A stretch of 64,000 nt of DNA from Coffea arabica (taxonomy: Eukaryota > Streptophyta > Magnoliopsida > Gentianales > Rubiaceae), in contig NC_092317.1 of the NCBI RefSeq assembly GCF_036785885.1, forward strand, positions 5,272,501-5,336,500. Direction: 5' to 3'. This document shows, piece after piece, positions 54,934 through 64,000 of this stretch. A program made the translations under genes and the position numbers. Position 1 is the stretch's first letter, and every line of letters starts with the position of its first letter. The notes below the pieces were generated by a model that had not been told where the DNA came from, searched no databases, and worked only from the letters and a program-made list of their open reading frames with translations.

Positions 54934-57900
54934 TTAATGCAAGTCACCCTCGGAGGAGGACTCGGGGAAATAGCGGCCACTGTTCTGCGCGGGAGTCCAC
55001 AGGTAGCTGCAATTGAGACCCCAGTCATTATAGGTCACTTGTTCATTGTTTGCAATTGATGCCATCTGATTTGTGGATCCATCAAGCAAAAGTGCTTGTC
55101 CACCCTGATAAGAACTGCCCATTTTTGGCTGTTGATGATTTGGAACTTGGTCCCCAATTTCACCTGTTTTTGCATCACGAGATTCAATTGTCAACAAATT
55201 CTTTCCTTTCAAAATAACTCACTATCATCATATATAAGACCATGGTGAGTTACGTACCCATGGTTAATAATGCAGTCTCGTTAACTTGACCTTCGATTTC
55301 TTCCAAAGATTTCCAATTTGCATAAGCATCTTGGGCCAACTTCTCGACATAGCCCTGATGATGATAGCGAGCAACTTAATTAGTGCCAAATTATGGATGC
55401 ACTAATCGTAATAGCTTTCCGACGAGAAAAGAAAAGAAAAAAAAAAAACAGCTATGAATGAATACATGTGATTAAGAATATAATCAATCTTTGTCATACC
55501 TTATTCATCATCTTTAAATCACGAAGAACATAATGTTGTCCATTGATGACAGCCTTAACAACTTGACAAACTGGATTAAGGATGATTATGTAATTGGATC
55601 CCCGGGACATGTAGAGCTTTGTCCCCATGTTACAAGTCCACGCATGTTTCAACGTCACCTCCCACATCTTCTCCGACATCCCAAGTCCAAGTATCTGTTG
55701 AATCCAAAGAAATGATTCCACTTTATATATGTTGATGAAACACTAATTTTCTGTACAAAAAAAAACTTGCGTATTTGTTGTATGTTTCTTGTGTTTTGGA
55801 CTGATAAAGAAGTGAATAAATTAGTAACGAGTTAGGTATGCATAACATATGAATAAAAACACTTTCAAGTCAATCAAGTCCCATCAGTAATATAGTATGG
55901 TATAACACATTAATATAGTTTGGCGCATACAAGAAAGATCCAAGTTAGCAAATGTGCAGGTTTTTTCTTTTCTGTTTTTTTTTTTAACATAAGACAAATC
56001 CCATAGTTATAATAATGTCTGCATAAATATAAAATGCTTTTGCAGTACCTTTTTAAGCTTTTGGGGGTCAATGACATTGAGCTTCAAGAAATCTTGCACA
56101 GTGTTTACACCTTCTGCAGATAGTTTCTTGTGGAAAGCTCCATCTTTTCCTATCTTTTCCAGACGCCATACATCATCATCTAGTGATGGTGGATAATGTT
56201 TCTTGTACACTGCGTGACAACAAAACCATTTTTAAGTTCTAAATCTGAGTCTAATTAAAGGCAGAGGGAGCAGCAACAAGGACCATACATGTAACCCCTA
56301 GTTAGAACTTAGAACAAGATTTGTTGAACAAAGTCGAATGTTAGATGCATCATTCATATTTCTGTTCTTTTTCAGAAGCTGCATGCTCTCGGGTGTTAAG
56401 GTTTGGTTACAGTTTATAATTTTGTCCCTTCAATAAATGTAACGCGGCTAAACAAATGCAGGCTGCGAATTGGAAAATGAAACAAGGTAGGACAATGCAG
56501 CAACCTACTTAAGACTCTTCACAATAATGATTTTACTTTCTTGGAAAGGAAATTTTAATGTAATACCATTTAAGTCCTAGGGTTTTCAAAACCAATAAAG
56601 ATTAAGTATTGCATTAAGAATTATCTTCATGCACGAACGGTGTAAGTACCTACCCCATCAATCCAAATTAAAGAAAAAAAATACATAAATTAAAGCAGGA
56701 AATGGGAATTTGGAATAAAAGAATGTGTAATTAGAGAAGGGGAAAATAAACTTACATTCACCACGGTGATCTTTGACAACAAAGGATTCAGACATGGCAG
56801 GTCGAACTCTGGCAACTTGACCGGCAGCACTGGTCCCTTGAACCACTTTTGCACCAAGCCTGAATCTTCTACTCCGAATCCAGCTCGAATTGTCAGTAAA
56901 TTCAATATCACCAAACGAGCACAATCCATCCCTCATGATGGCATTCAATTCTCCAGCAAGCAAAGGCCTCTTCCCAGTTCTTTCTTTCACAATATGCTTG
57001 TCGAATTCTTCGTTAGTCCAATTTTCACTGTCCCCAGCGGGGAAGTCGCCATCCAGAACCACGATTTCAATCTTAAGGGAGCAGGGAAGAAATGCTGGGA
57101 CCTTTCCGTCACCTCTAGTGTCAACGAGGACGACTTGAAGATGGTTGCTTTCGGTGTCTGTAATTTTGCTTCCAGTGAATATTGGGAGTAAAAGCTTTTT
57201 GTTGAATATCAGTTGTAGGGTCGGTAGCTCATCAATGGCTTGGATTCGAAGTGATGGAGCCTTTGTTAGAGATCGAAGATTGCGTCTTAGCCCGTTTTCC
57301 ACCTCTTCATGCACCTGATACAATTGTCATATGAAGCTCCGTTATTCATGAGGAATAAAAACGGTAAACCAATGCCTAAATTATATTGGCCTCCCTTGAT
57401 GTTTAATTGTTTATCTGTGCCTTTTAATTTTGAAAACTATAGTAACATTTCTTCGGTCTTTTTGTATTGCTACGTCCAAATTATCCCTTATCAAACCATA
57501 GAGATGTTGGTGGTTTTTGCTTAATGTAATTAACTTGAAGAAACTTTCTAAGAGAAGTCATAGAACTAAGAAAAACAAAAAAAGATCGATCAAGATGAAT
57601 TTCAAGGAAATATTATTGATTCGAAGAACTTAGAATGGTAAACTAGATCAGGTAGTTGATGAAAAATGAGAGCTAACAACCATACCACTCTTCTGAGCAT
57701 TGGCTCTAAAGATGAGCAGAAGTTCTCCAAGAAATTAAGTGTAACCACCTCTTTAATCACACTGTTAGATCAAAACAAAAGGAGAAGAAAAAGTTATTTC
57801 AAACTTTAGATCAAATAACAATACCAAAACAAGATGGGATCATTTTTAAACTCAAGATATTAGACCTTCTTGTGATTGAAATGAAGAATAAAATGTGATA

Positions 57901-58021
57901 AATCAAGAATAAAACGTAGAACATACGAAGCAAAAGTTGGTTTGGTAGTTTTGATGCGCTTGGGGTTAGATTGGTCGGAATGATCATTGTCGGAATCATC
58001 AAACAACCGTTTGGCAGCCAT
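54934..58021 (-). CDS. calmodulin-binding protein 60 family (CBP60)
   Basis: Seven exons sum to 484 residues: 58021-57927, 57761-57686, 57314-56756, 56209-56049, 55694-55500, 55354-55258 and 55205-54934. N terminus is acidic with a basic stretch NPKRIKTTK, a likely nuclear signal. The middle holds the conserved CBP60 core: [77 protein letters not shown]-type ending, then [28 protein letters not shown] and [14 protein letters not shown]60s are plant transcription factors; CBP60g/SARD1 activate salicylate synthesis, CBP60a represses immunity, and CBP60b is a broader regulator. The length is near CBP60a-type members, but the subgroup is not certain. The last intron would be only 52 bp, unusually short; its ends and phase fit. 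Confidence 0.9.
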
Positions 58022-58899
58022 TCTTCAGGAAATGATTCCAATGATTTCTGGTGCAGCGTAGGTGTGTAACTGACAACTGCTGAGAGAAAGAGATAAGAAC
58101 AAAGGGGAGAAGAGGGCAGAAGATTTTGAGGAAGGATTTGGAATACTTAAAGGCAAGTACCTCTCTCTCTCTCTCACATCCTGATGAAGGGCAAAAAGGG
58201 TATAATACTCGCGATTTACTATTACAAAATATTGTAAAAAGAAATTTCCAGGAACGATGGAAGAACCAGCGAGGTAGGATCGTAGCTATGAAATGAGCTA
58301 AGTTTACTAGTTTTGATGATGTAACGACTTTGACGTCAACTGATGTCTGAGTCAACCCTCGCTCCCAAAAACCACACTCTATACACACATTGATACACAC
58401 ACAAATAGGGACAAGGGCACTGATCAGGGGCAATTGTTTTAAGCTTTAAATGGTGAATTAATACTTCAGGCCCCGAGATCCAAAACATTGATAGACCAAA
58501 TTTGTAAGTGTTTTTCTAACGGGTGTTTCATTAATACATCTAAAATTTATTAAAATTATTATATATATATATACTAATAATTATTATTTTTTCTTGTATT
58601 TACATACCATTCCTAATTAATTTTACCTACTCTTATTTGTTTTATTTACTTTTTCTAATTAATCTTACTTTTTAAAAAATAGGATACCTTCAAATACTGT
58701 CGCTATTTAATCTTACATACTCTTGCTTGTATTTATTTATTTATTTTAATTAATCTTATATTTTAAAAAATATGACACTTAATATATATCTTAACGACTG
58801 TCCATTAGACAGACCCAATTTTGTAATAGCTCTATCAAAATTATACACAGTATATGTTGCAATTAGCACCTACGTATTTCATGCTTGTACAAGTTAGGA
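58022..58899. other. promoter region of the CBP60 gene and AT-rich flank
   Basis: Upstream of the CBP60 start codon is a short GA/CT tract (58161-58175), probably in the 5' leader. Farther out is very AT-rich DNA including a run of AT dinucleotides at 58558-58571. No gene. Confidence 0.5.
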
Positions 58900-59770
58900 T
58901 AGAAGTAGACAATAATTCAAGAGAAAAGGGAAGTGAATGGAAATTATGAGGAAGATACTTGACATACTAGGAAAGTGGTGGTTTCTAATAAGATGAGAGG
59001 AAATTCTTGGTAGTTCGTAAAAGTCATTTGGTTGGATCACACTCGTATCCTATAATTAATTTAGGTGATTACTATCTATCCTACAATAACAAACACTAGC
59101 AAACATGAAGTCTTGGTCTTCAACTGTTTGGCTTTCATTAATCATTATTAGATCGTAAGAATTTTCATCCTAATTTGTAGCGATTCCCTAAGTTAATTAA
59201 CTTCTGCTATCTCTACAGCCCTAAATTTCAGGATTGAAAGAACATTTTTTGTTACAGTTTCTTGCCAATGGTTTACAACTGCTCCGAATAAGTCCCTTGA
59301 ACAAAGCAACGCATATAATTAATTTCCTCTCTTTCTCTGACAAAAGTAATTAAATTAATTGAGTCCAACATACGTAATACATATAGGTACAGTCACAAAT
59401 AAGCAAAGTGTCTCCTACAAAACACACGAAAACTCGATACTTGTTGGATTTCTTCAATTGGTTGGAGTCTAAAATAGCAAAGCAAGAGTTGAAAAATGAT
59501 GCTCAATCCAGCATATAGAGATTTGGAAGACTGCGTGTCACTCATAATTAAGACAGGTATGGCCCAATATTTAAACCATAAATTGTTCGTCATAGAGGTA
59601 CAAGGAAAACGGACAGAATATGTATACGCGGATGCGCGTTACTTTAATTTTCTTTTGCGTTGAGTCTAAATCAAACTATGAAACATCAGTACAGTACACT
59701 ATTCATCGTACTTGATTCTGATTATCAAATGCTACATTGAAGTGATGTGGGACGTGTTTTTCCTCTTTTG
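58900..59770. repeat. first copy of a non-coding tandem duplication
   Basis: Segments of this block recur to the right in the same order and orientation: 58920-59130 matches 60070-60270 (gaaattatgaggaagat, agatgagagga, agcaaac-tgaagtcttggt), and 59546-59720 matches 63200-63420 (tcaatatttaaacca, acgcggatgcgcgttact, gtacttgattct). No reading frame is conserved. Confidence 0.75.
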
Positions 59771-60322
59771 ACTCAATCATTCAACTTGTCCCTTCCCTCT
59801 TTTTAAGCATACTCTGTTTCTTTGCTAACCTAACCCATCTTAATTCTCGACATCACATGGGGTTTTTGCTAAATTTTGGTTTAGTCTCATTATTCTCTGG
59901 AAAACATTTTTGCATTTGATATAAAATGACAAGCGCATGGTAAGTATTTGCAAACACATATAACGGTGATATAACGGTGCAGATCTGTTAACCCATTATT
60001 TGTTGGCAAAGTGCGAGTCTTCTTAAGAACTTCTCATTCTCTGAAGCAAGAATTAGTTTAGAGCAAGACAAGAGAAAAGGTAGTCTAGGGAAATTATGAG
60101 GAAGATGCTTGGGAGGCAAGGAAATTGTGTAGTTTCCAACAAAATGAGAGGAGATTGTATGTGGTTATGAAAAGCGATTTGACCAGATATATGAATCTGT
60201 GTGTTGATTTTGTAGTCTAGGTTATTACAATTTATAACAAACATTAGCAAACTTGAAGTCTTGGTCGTCAGCACTTAGGCCCGTTTAGCAAGTGAGGTTT
60301 TTGGGTGTTTGTCTAAAACTTT

Positions 60323-61435
60323 GGACCTATTTGGAACCTGAGTTTTTTGGGAGTTTGTCTAAAACTTTACTGTAGTGCACTGTAAAAGTTTTTGAAAAAA
60401 TTTTGTAGAAGTTTTTTGTAAGGTGAAAAACTTTTTTTTCCTTTTCTTTTTTTTTTCTTTTTCTCTTTCTCTTTCTTTTTCTTTTTCTTTCTTTCCTTTT
60501 TATTTTCTTTCCTCTCTTCTTCTTCTTCTTCTTCCTTCCCCCTCCCCCTTCCCCGTGACCTCTGCCTCCTAGTAGCAACGCAGCCTACTCCACCCCCTAC
60601 TCCGCCACCGGCCCCACCTCCAGCACCTTCGCCAAGGCCTCCTCCAGCCCCTCCTCCCACGCCTCCACCTGCTCCACCTCCGGCACCACCACCAATGCCT
60701 CCACCAGCCCCTCCTCCTACTCTCCCGCCTGTTCCACCTCCAACTCCACTACCAGCCCCACCTCCTGCACCACCACCTGCTCCTTCAGCAACACCTCCAC
60801 ATGTTCCTCCACCAGCACCTCCTCCAACGCCACCACCAGCACCACCACCACTACCTGCACCTCCTCCAACTCCAGCACCACCATCGGCTCCTCCATTAGC
60901 ACCTCCTCCAATGCCACCCTTCTCCTCCCCTCTACCCTTCCCCCTCCCTCTTCCCTCGCTTGGCAGTCAACGCACACCTCCTTCACGAGCCAGTAAAATT
61001 TTTTTTTTTTTTTTGCAATTTTCAGCCTTCCCCTCTCCTCTCCCTCCCCGCAATCTGGTGCGTGGAAAAATCCCCCTCCCCGGTGCGATCTAGCCTCGCT
61101 ACTAGATCGGCCAGAGGGGAAGGGGAAGGGTGATGGGGGAGGAGTGGGGAAGGGAATTTTTTTTAAAAAAAAAGGGGTCATACCAAACTAGGTAAAAAGA
61201 GATGATGGCAGGGGAAGATGGCGGGGAGAGGAAGAAAGGCAGAAAAAAAAAAAAGGAAATGGCGCCGGAGGTGGTGGTCGGCGACGGAGGTGATGGTGGG
61301 TTGGGATAGGGGAAGAAGAAGAAAAAAAAAAGAAAGAAATTTTTTTGTGTGTGTTTTGTGTATTTTGAAGTGTGTAGGTAAAAAACTTAGAAAAGTTTTT
61401 TGGGGTCCTTAAAAACCTGGCTTCCAAACAGGCCC
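60323..61435. mobile_element. inner related element carrying a proline-codon-rich segment
   Basis: Left end GGACCTATTTGGAACC and right end complement GGGCCTGTTTGGAAG are flanked by TTT on both sides (60320-60322, 61436-61438). Its subterminal sequence (gtttgtctaaaactttact) is the same as that of the outer element, so a relative jumped into it. Inside are a pyrimidine tract (60428-60545) and a stretch of CCN repeats (about 60570-60925), which together look like captured host sequence. Confidence 0.7.
60570..60925. repeat. CCN/CCA-rich low-complexity segment
   Basis: Irregular repeats of cctccaccagcacc and cctcctccaac type. One plus-strand frame would encode mostly proline with alanine and threonine, the complementary strand mostly glycine or valine/glutamate. 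The openness comes from composition, so I do not call it a gene. It may derive from the proline-rich part of a host cell-wall or formin-like gene. Confidence 0.7.
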
Positions 61436-61560
61436 TTTACTATAACGTACTGTAGAAGCTTTTTAAAAAATTTTTGAAATATGTTTTTTTTAAATATTTT
61501 GAAGTGTATAGTTAAAATTTTTAAAAAGTTTTTTGAGGTTACTGTACCTAACGTTTTTAA

Positions 61561-62275
61561 CAGGGACGGATTTAAGGTGGGGGCACGGCCCCCACTGCTC
61601 CCTTTAAATTCCTATAATACTTATATAATTTTAAGTGTGCCCCCAGAGTTTTTTTAGAAAGGATGTGAAAGAATTACGTAATTTTTTAAGTTAATTCATA
61701 AACTAAAATTCTAAAAAGATACGTTGAGCACAAATTCCATTTAAATAAGCTAAAAAAAAGCCTTTTCATTTTAACTAGCAAATACCAATCATATCATTCA
61801 CTTTCTTTGGGCCCCACTCCCCAATTTTCCTTCCCTCCTTTAGTCCCCCATTTTTCCCCCACAATCGAGAGCCACTACCTTCCACAACCAAGCAGTTAGC
61901 TACTCTTTCTCTTGATCAATTCATCCAATCATATCATTCACTTCCTTTGTCCTCACTTCCCAATTTCCCTTCCCTCCACTGGTCCCTCATCTTCCCTCCA
62001 CAACCGAGAGCCATTCTTACTTCCACAACCAAATTAGTTATCAAAATATAAAAACTCGCAGTGAGCAATTGTAAATAGTTTAGTTTGTTTTTGAAATAAA
62101 ATTATTATTACATTAATAATTTTGAATTTGTCTTTTTATGTTTTTCATGGAATATATGCATCATTTGTACTTGTTGGTGAATTTTTTTTTTTGCTTAAAA
62201 AACTAGAAAAAAGGTAGGTAAAAAATTTTAGTATAGTTTTGCCCCCACTAAGAATTTTTTCTGGCTCCGCCCCTA
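61561..62275. mobile_element. hAT-type non-autonomous element
   Basis: Left end CAGGGACGGATTTAAGG and right end complement TAGGGGCGGAGCCAG are hAT-style termini, followed inward on both sides by GTGGGGGC. The 8-bp target duplication GTTTTTAA is perfect (61553-61560 and 62276-62283). The 715-bp element has no transposase. It sits inside the right part of the outer Harbinger-like element. Confidence 0.9.
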
Positions 62276-62652
62276 GTTTTTAAAAAACTTGTAGCAGACA
62301 AGTTTGACAAAAAATTTGTCTACCAAACAAGGCCTTAGTTTTTATCATCATTCGGTTGTACATAGTTAACTGCCACTCTAGAATTTTATAGTGTGATTTT
62401 CATGTTCATTAGTTTTTAGTACCATGTAAATCATACAGAATTAAATGAAGATCTTTTATGAGAGATTCCTATAATTCATTTTGTTCTTTTTTTAAATTTC
62501 TAGTAGGAGAAAGGTGGAATTTAAGAAGTTGGACAGAGAAAAAGGATTTGAGCCTAAGAACTCTCAAGTTTTTAGACGAAAGAACAAAGCAGTGGATGAA
62601 ATCCCTAATCCAACCAATGAAGAAAACTGTTTTATTTTTGTTCCCTCTTAAA

Positions 62653-62950
62653 AATCCAACGGTGATAAAATTTACTCTATCAAAAGGATTAATCTTTTAT
62701 ACACTGTCAGTTTTAAATAAATGACAACTACGCAAAATTTGAAATCCAACTTTTGTACATGTGTCATGGATCCAACTGTGATAATGTATATACTATCAGT
62801 GTATATAAGATTTACTCTATCGAGAGGATTAATTTTTCCAACACTGACAATATATGCACTGTCAGTCTTGGATGAATGACACCAGCTTTTACACATCTAT
62901 CATGGATCCAACGGTGATATTGTATATATTGTCAATGTAAATAAGATTTA
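62653..62950. repeat. degenerate tandem repeat, about 110-130 bp period
   Basis: The strings atggatccaacngtgatantgtata and agatttactctatc-agaggatta recur at about 62653, 62766 and 62902, together with acactgtcag/cactgtcag near the middle of each unit. Divergence is high. Confidence 0.6.
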
Positions 62951-63449
62951 CTCATATCAAAACCATTAGTCATATATTTAATAATCTTCGGCGATATGAA
63001 ATACATTATAAATTAAACATAAACTTATAAAGTGTTTGGTATTAGAGATACAAAAGTTAGATACTTTTTGGATTTGATTAGACAATGAACAATCCTAATC
63101 AACTAACAACCAAGAATAAAAAAAAAATGCATTTTCGCTCTGCATGGAGTAGTCCCACTCAATCGATTACAGTAAAGTTGAAAGTTGATTATTACATACT
63201 ATTATAGAACGGCACGTCTCAATATTTAAACCATTTTTGATATATATAGAGAGAGAGAGAGAGAGTTCAAATGTACACGTATGAAAGTAGAAAAACTTAT
63301 TATGACGCGGATCCGCGTTACTTTCATTTTCATGAGGTCTTTATAATTTTATAAAGCCATCAATCAATTCGTGTACTTGATTCTTGTTTCCAAAACACCT
63401 AATCGAATTTTTTTATGTCAAATTTTGAGTCTTTCCCCCTTTACGTAAA

Positions 63450-64000
63450 ATTCAACTTGTAGTATATCTTTTCTATTTTTAGCACACATTTATTTTCCTA
63501 TGTTCGACTGGACATGGGTATATCCCTTTACATTAAATTTCTCACCGTTTGGGCCATGTTTTGGCATTTTTCCAGTGAAGTCGTACAACTTTTTTTTAAC
63601 AAAAAAAGATATTCATGTTTCTTCTTTTGGCTGTTTAGAAATTGAAAAGTGAGTGCAATTTTTGTTTGAGAGAGAAAAAAAATAATTCAGAAAGAAGCTA
63701 AGGGGTGTCTCATTAGTATAAAGGGACATTGGTATAGAGACAGACAAGAAGGGTTTGTTCGTTTGTCAACGGCGCGTACCAGGAATTCCTCATATTTCAA
63801 ACCATGAACTAATAATAGTAGTAAAGACGAAACTGAAACTCCATAGTTTGTGGCAAATAATTAATAGATTTGTTGGTTTCTGTTTGAGTTGGTGAATATT
63901 CTGCGCTTAGGATATTTTCTCTGTTTGTTCTTTTCTCCCGCAAATTGCCCATTATCAAGAAGGTGAAGTCCACAATCCCGAATGAATTTGTCCTTATTTG
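63450..64000. other. right edge of window, no supported gene
   Basis: AT-rich sequence with no clear coding exon. If a gene starts here, its recognisable part lies beyond the window. Confidence 0.4.

Larger units (their letters stand above)
60278..62334. mobile_element. outer PIF/Harbinger-like non-autonomous element
   Basis: Left end GGCCCGTTTAGCAAG and right end (complement) GGCCTTGTTTGGTAG are flanked on both sides by TTA (60275-60277 and 62335-62337), the 3-bp target duplication typical of PIF/Harbinger/Tourist elements. Subterminal GTTTGTCTAAAAC and its counterpart at the right end support one element. It carries two later insertions, 60323-61435 and 61561-62275. Confidence 0.75.
60055..63450. 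repeat. second copy of the tandem duplication, split by nested transposons
   Basis: Matches to 58900-59770 continue from about 60070 to 60270, are interrupted by the element at 60278-62334, and resume at about 63200 (cgcggatccgcgttactttcatttt against cgcggatgcgcgttactttaatttt). The extra 440 bp between 62340 and 63200 that is not matched includes the short tandem repeats at 62653-62950. Confidence 0.7.

Noticed and set aside
57999-58433. 144-codon minus-strand frame upstream of CBP60
   Set aside because: It overlaps the first CBP60 exon in another frame and runs through the promoter/leader; no recognisable protein.
60695-61093. 132-codon plus-strand frame of nearly pure proline/alanine/threonine
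   Set aside because: It lies in a CCN simple-sequence tract inside a transposon, and the opposite strand is just as open. Composition explains the openness; there is no signal peptide or conserved end.

Overview
The window is nuclear DNA from a flowering plant, most likely a eudicot. Genes are split by AT-rich GT-AG introns, intergenic DNA is AT-rich and full of small inverted-repeat transposons, and every gene I could place belongs to a plant family (NACK-type kinesin, NPG1-type TPR protein, type 2 lipid-transfer proteins, LRK10-like receptor kinases, CBP60). The kinesin resembles the tobacco NACK1 type, which hints at an asterid, but I cannot name the genus from sequence alone.

Layout. 1-2068: the 3' part of an enolase-superfamily L-Ala-D/L-Glu epimerase gene (+), cut by the window edge. 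2069-5047: no gene, one MITE with an 8-bp target duplication. 5183-6693: a tandem pair of type 2 nonspecific lipid-transfer protein genes (+), each behind a TATA box. 9352-15173: a complete 14-coding-exon NACK1 kinesin gene (-) with an intron in its 5' UTR. 17850-22811: a complete NPG1-like calmodulin-binding TPR gene (+), with one GC-AG intron and a long (CT)n tract in its leader. 25176-51842: a cluster of LRK10-like receptor kinases. It holds an ectodomain-only gene (+), a broken ectodomain (+), an intact RD-kinase gene (+), and then three non-RD genes on the minus strand: one with a single homopolymer frameshift, one intact, and one clear pseudogene. A Helitron remnant and a 1-kb block of direct and inverted repeats lie between the first two minus-strand copies. 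54934-58021: a complete seven-exon CBP60 gene (-). 58900-63450: a non-coding tandem duplication whose second copy is interrupted by a nested stack of three transposons.

Functional reading. NACK1 acts in the phragmoplast during cytokinesis, NPG1 in pollen germination, lipid-transfer proteins in the apoplast, and LRK10-like kinases and CBP60 proteins are often tied to surface perception and calcium/immune signalling. The LRK10-like genes form a birth-and-death cluster made by local duplication; the other genes look like ordinary unlinked neighbours.

I found no clearly new protein system. The most unusual material is structural: the nested transposons with precise target duplications inside an older duplication, the Helitron remnant with its terminal hairpin, the near-perfect 101-bp inverted repeat beside 139-bp tandem repeats, and the paired stem-loops upstream of the intact receptor kinase. 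Exon limits were set by hand from splice signals, reading-frame continuity and family knowledge; all complete models sum to a multiple of three.
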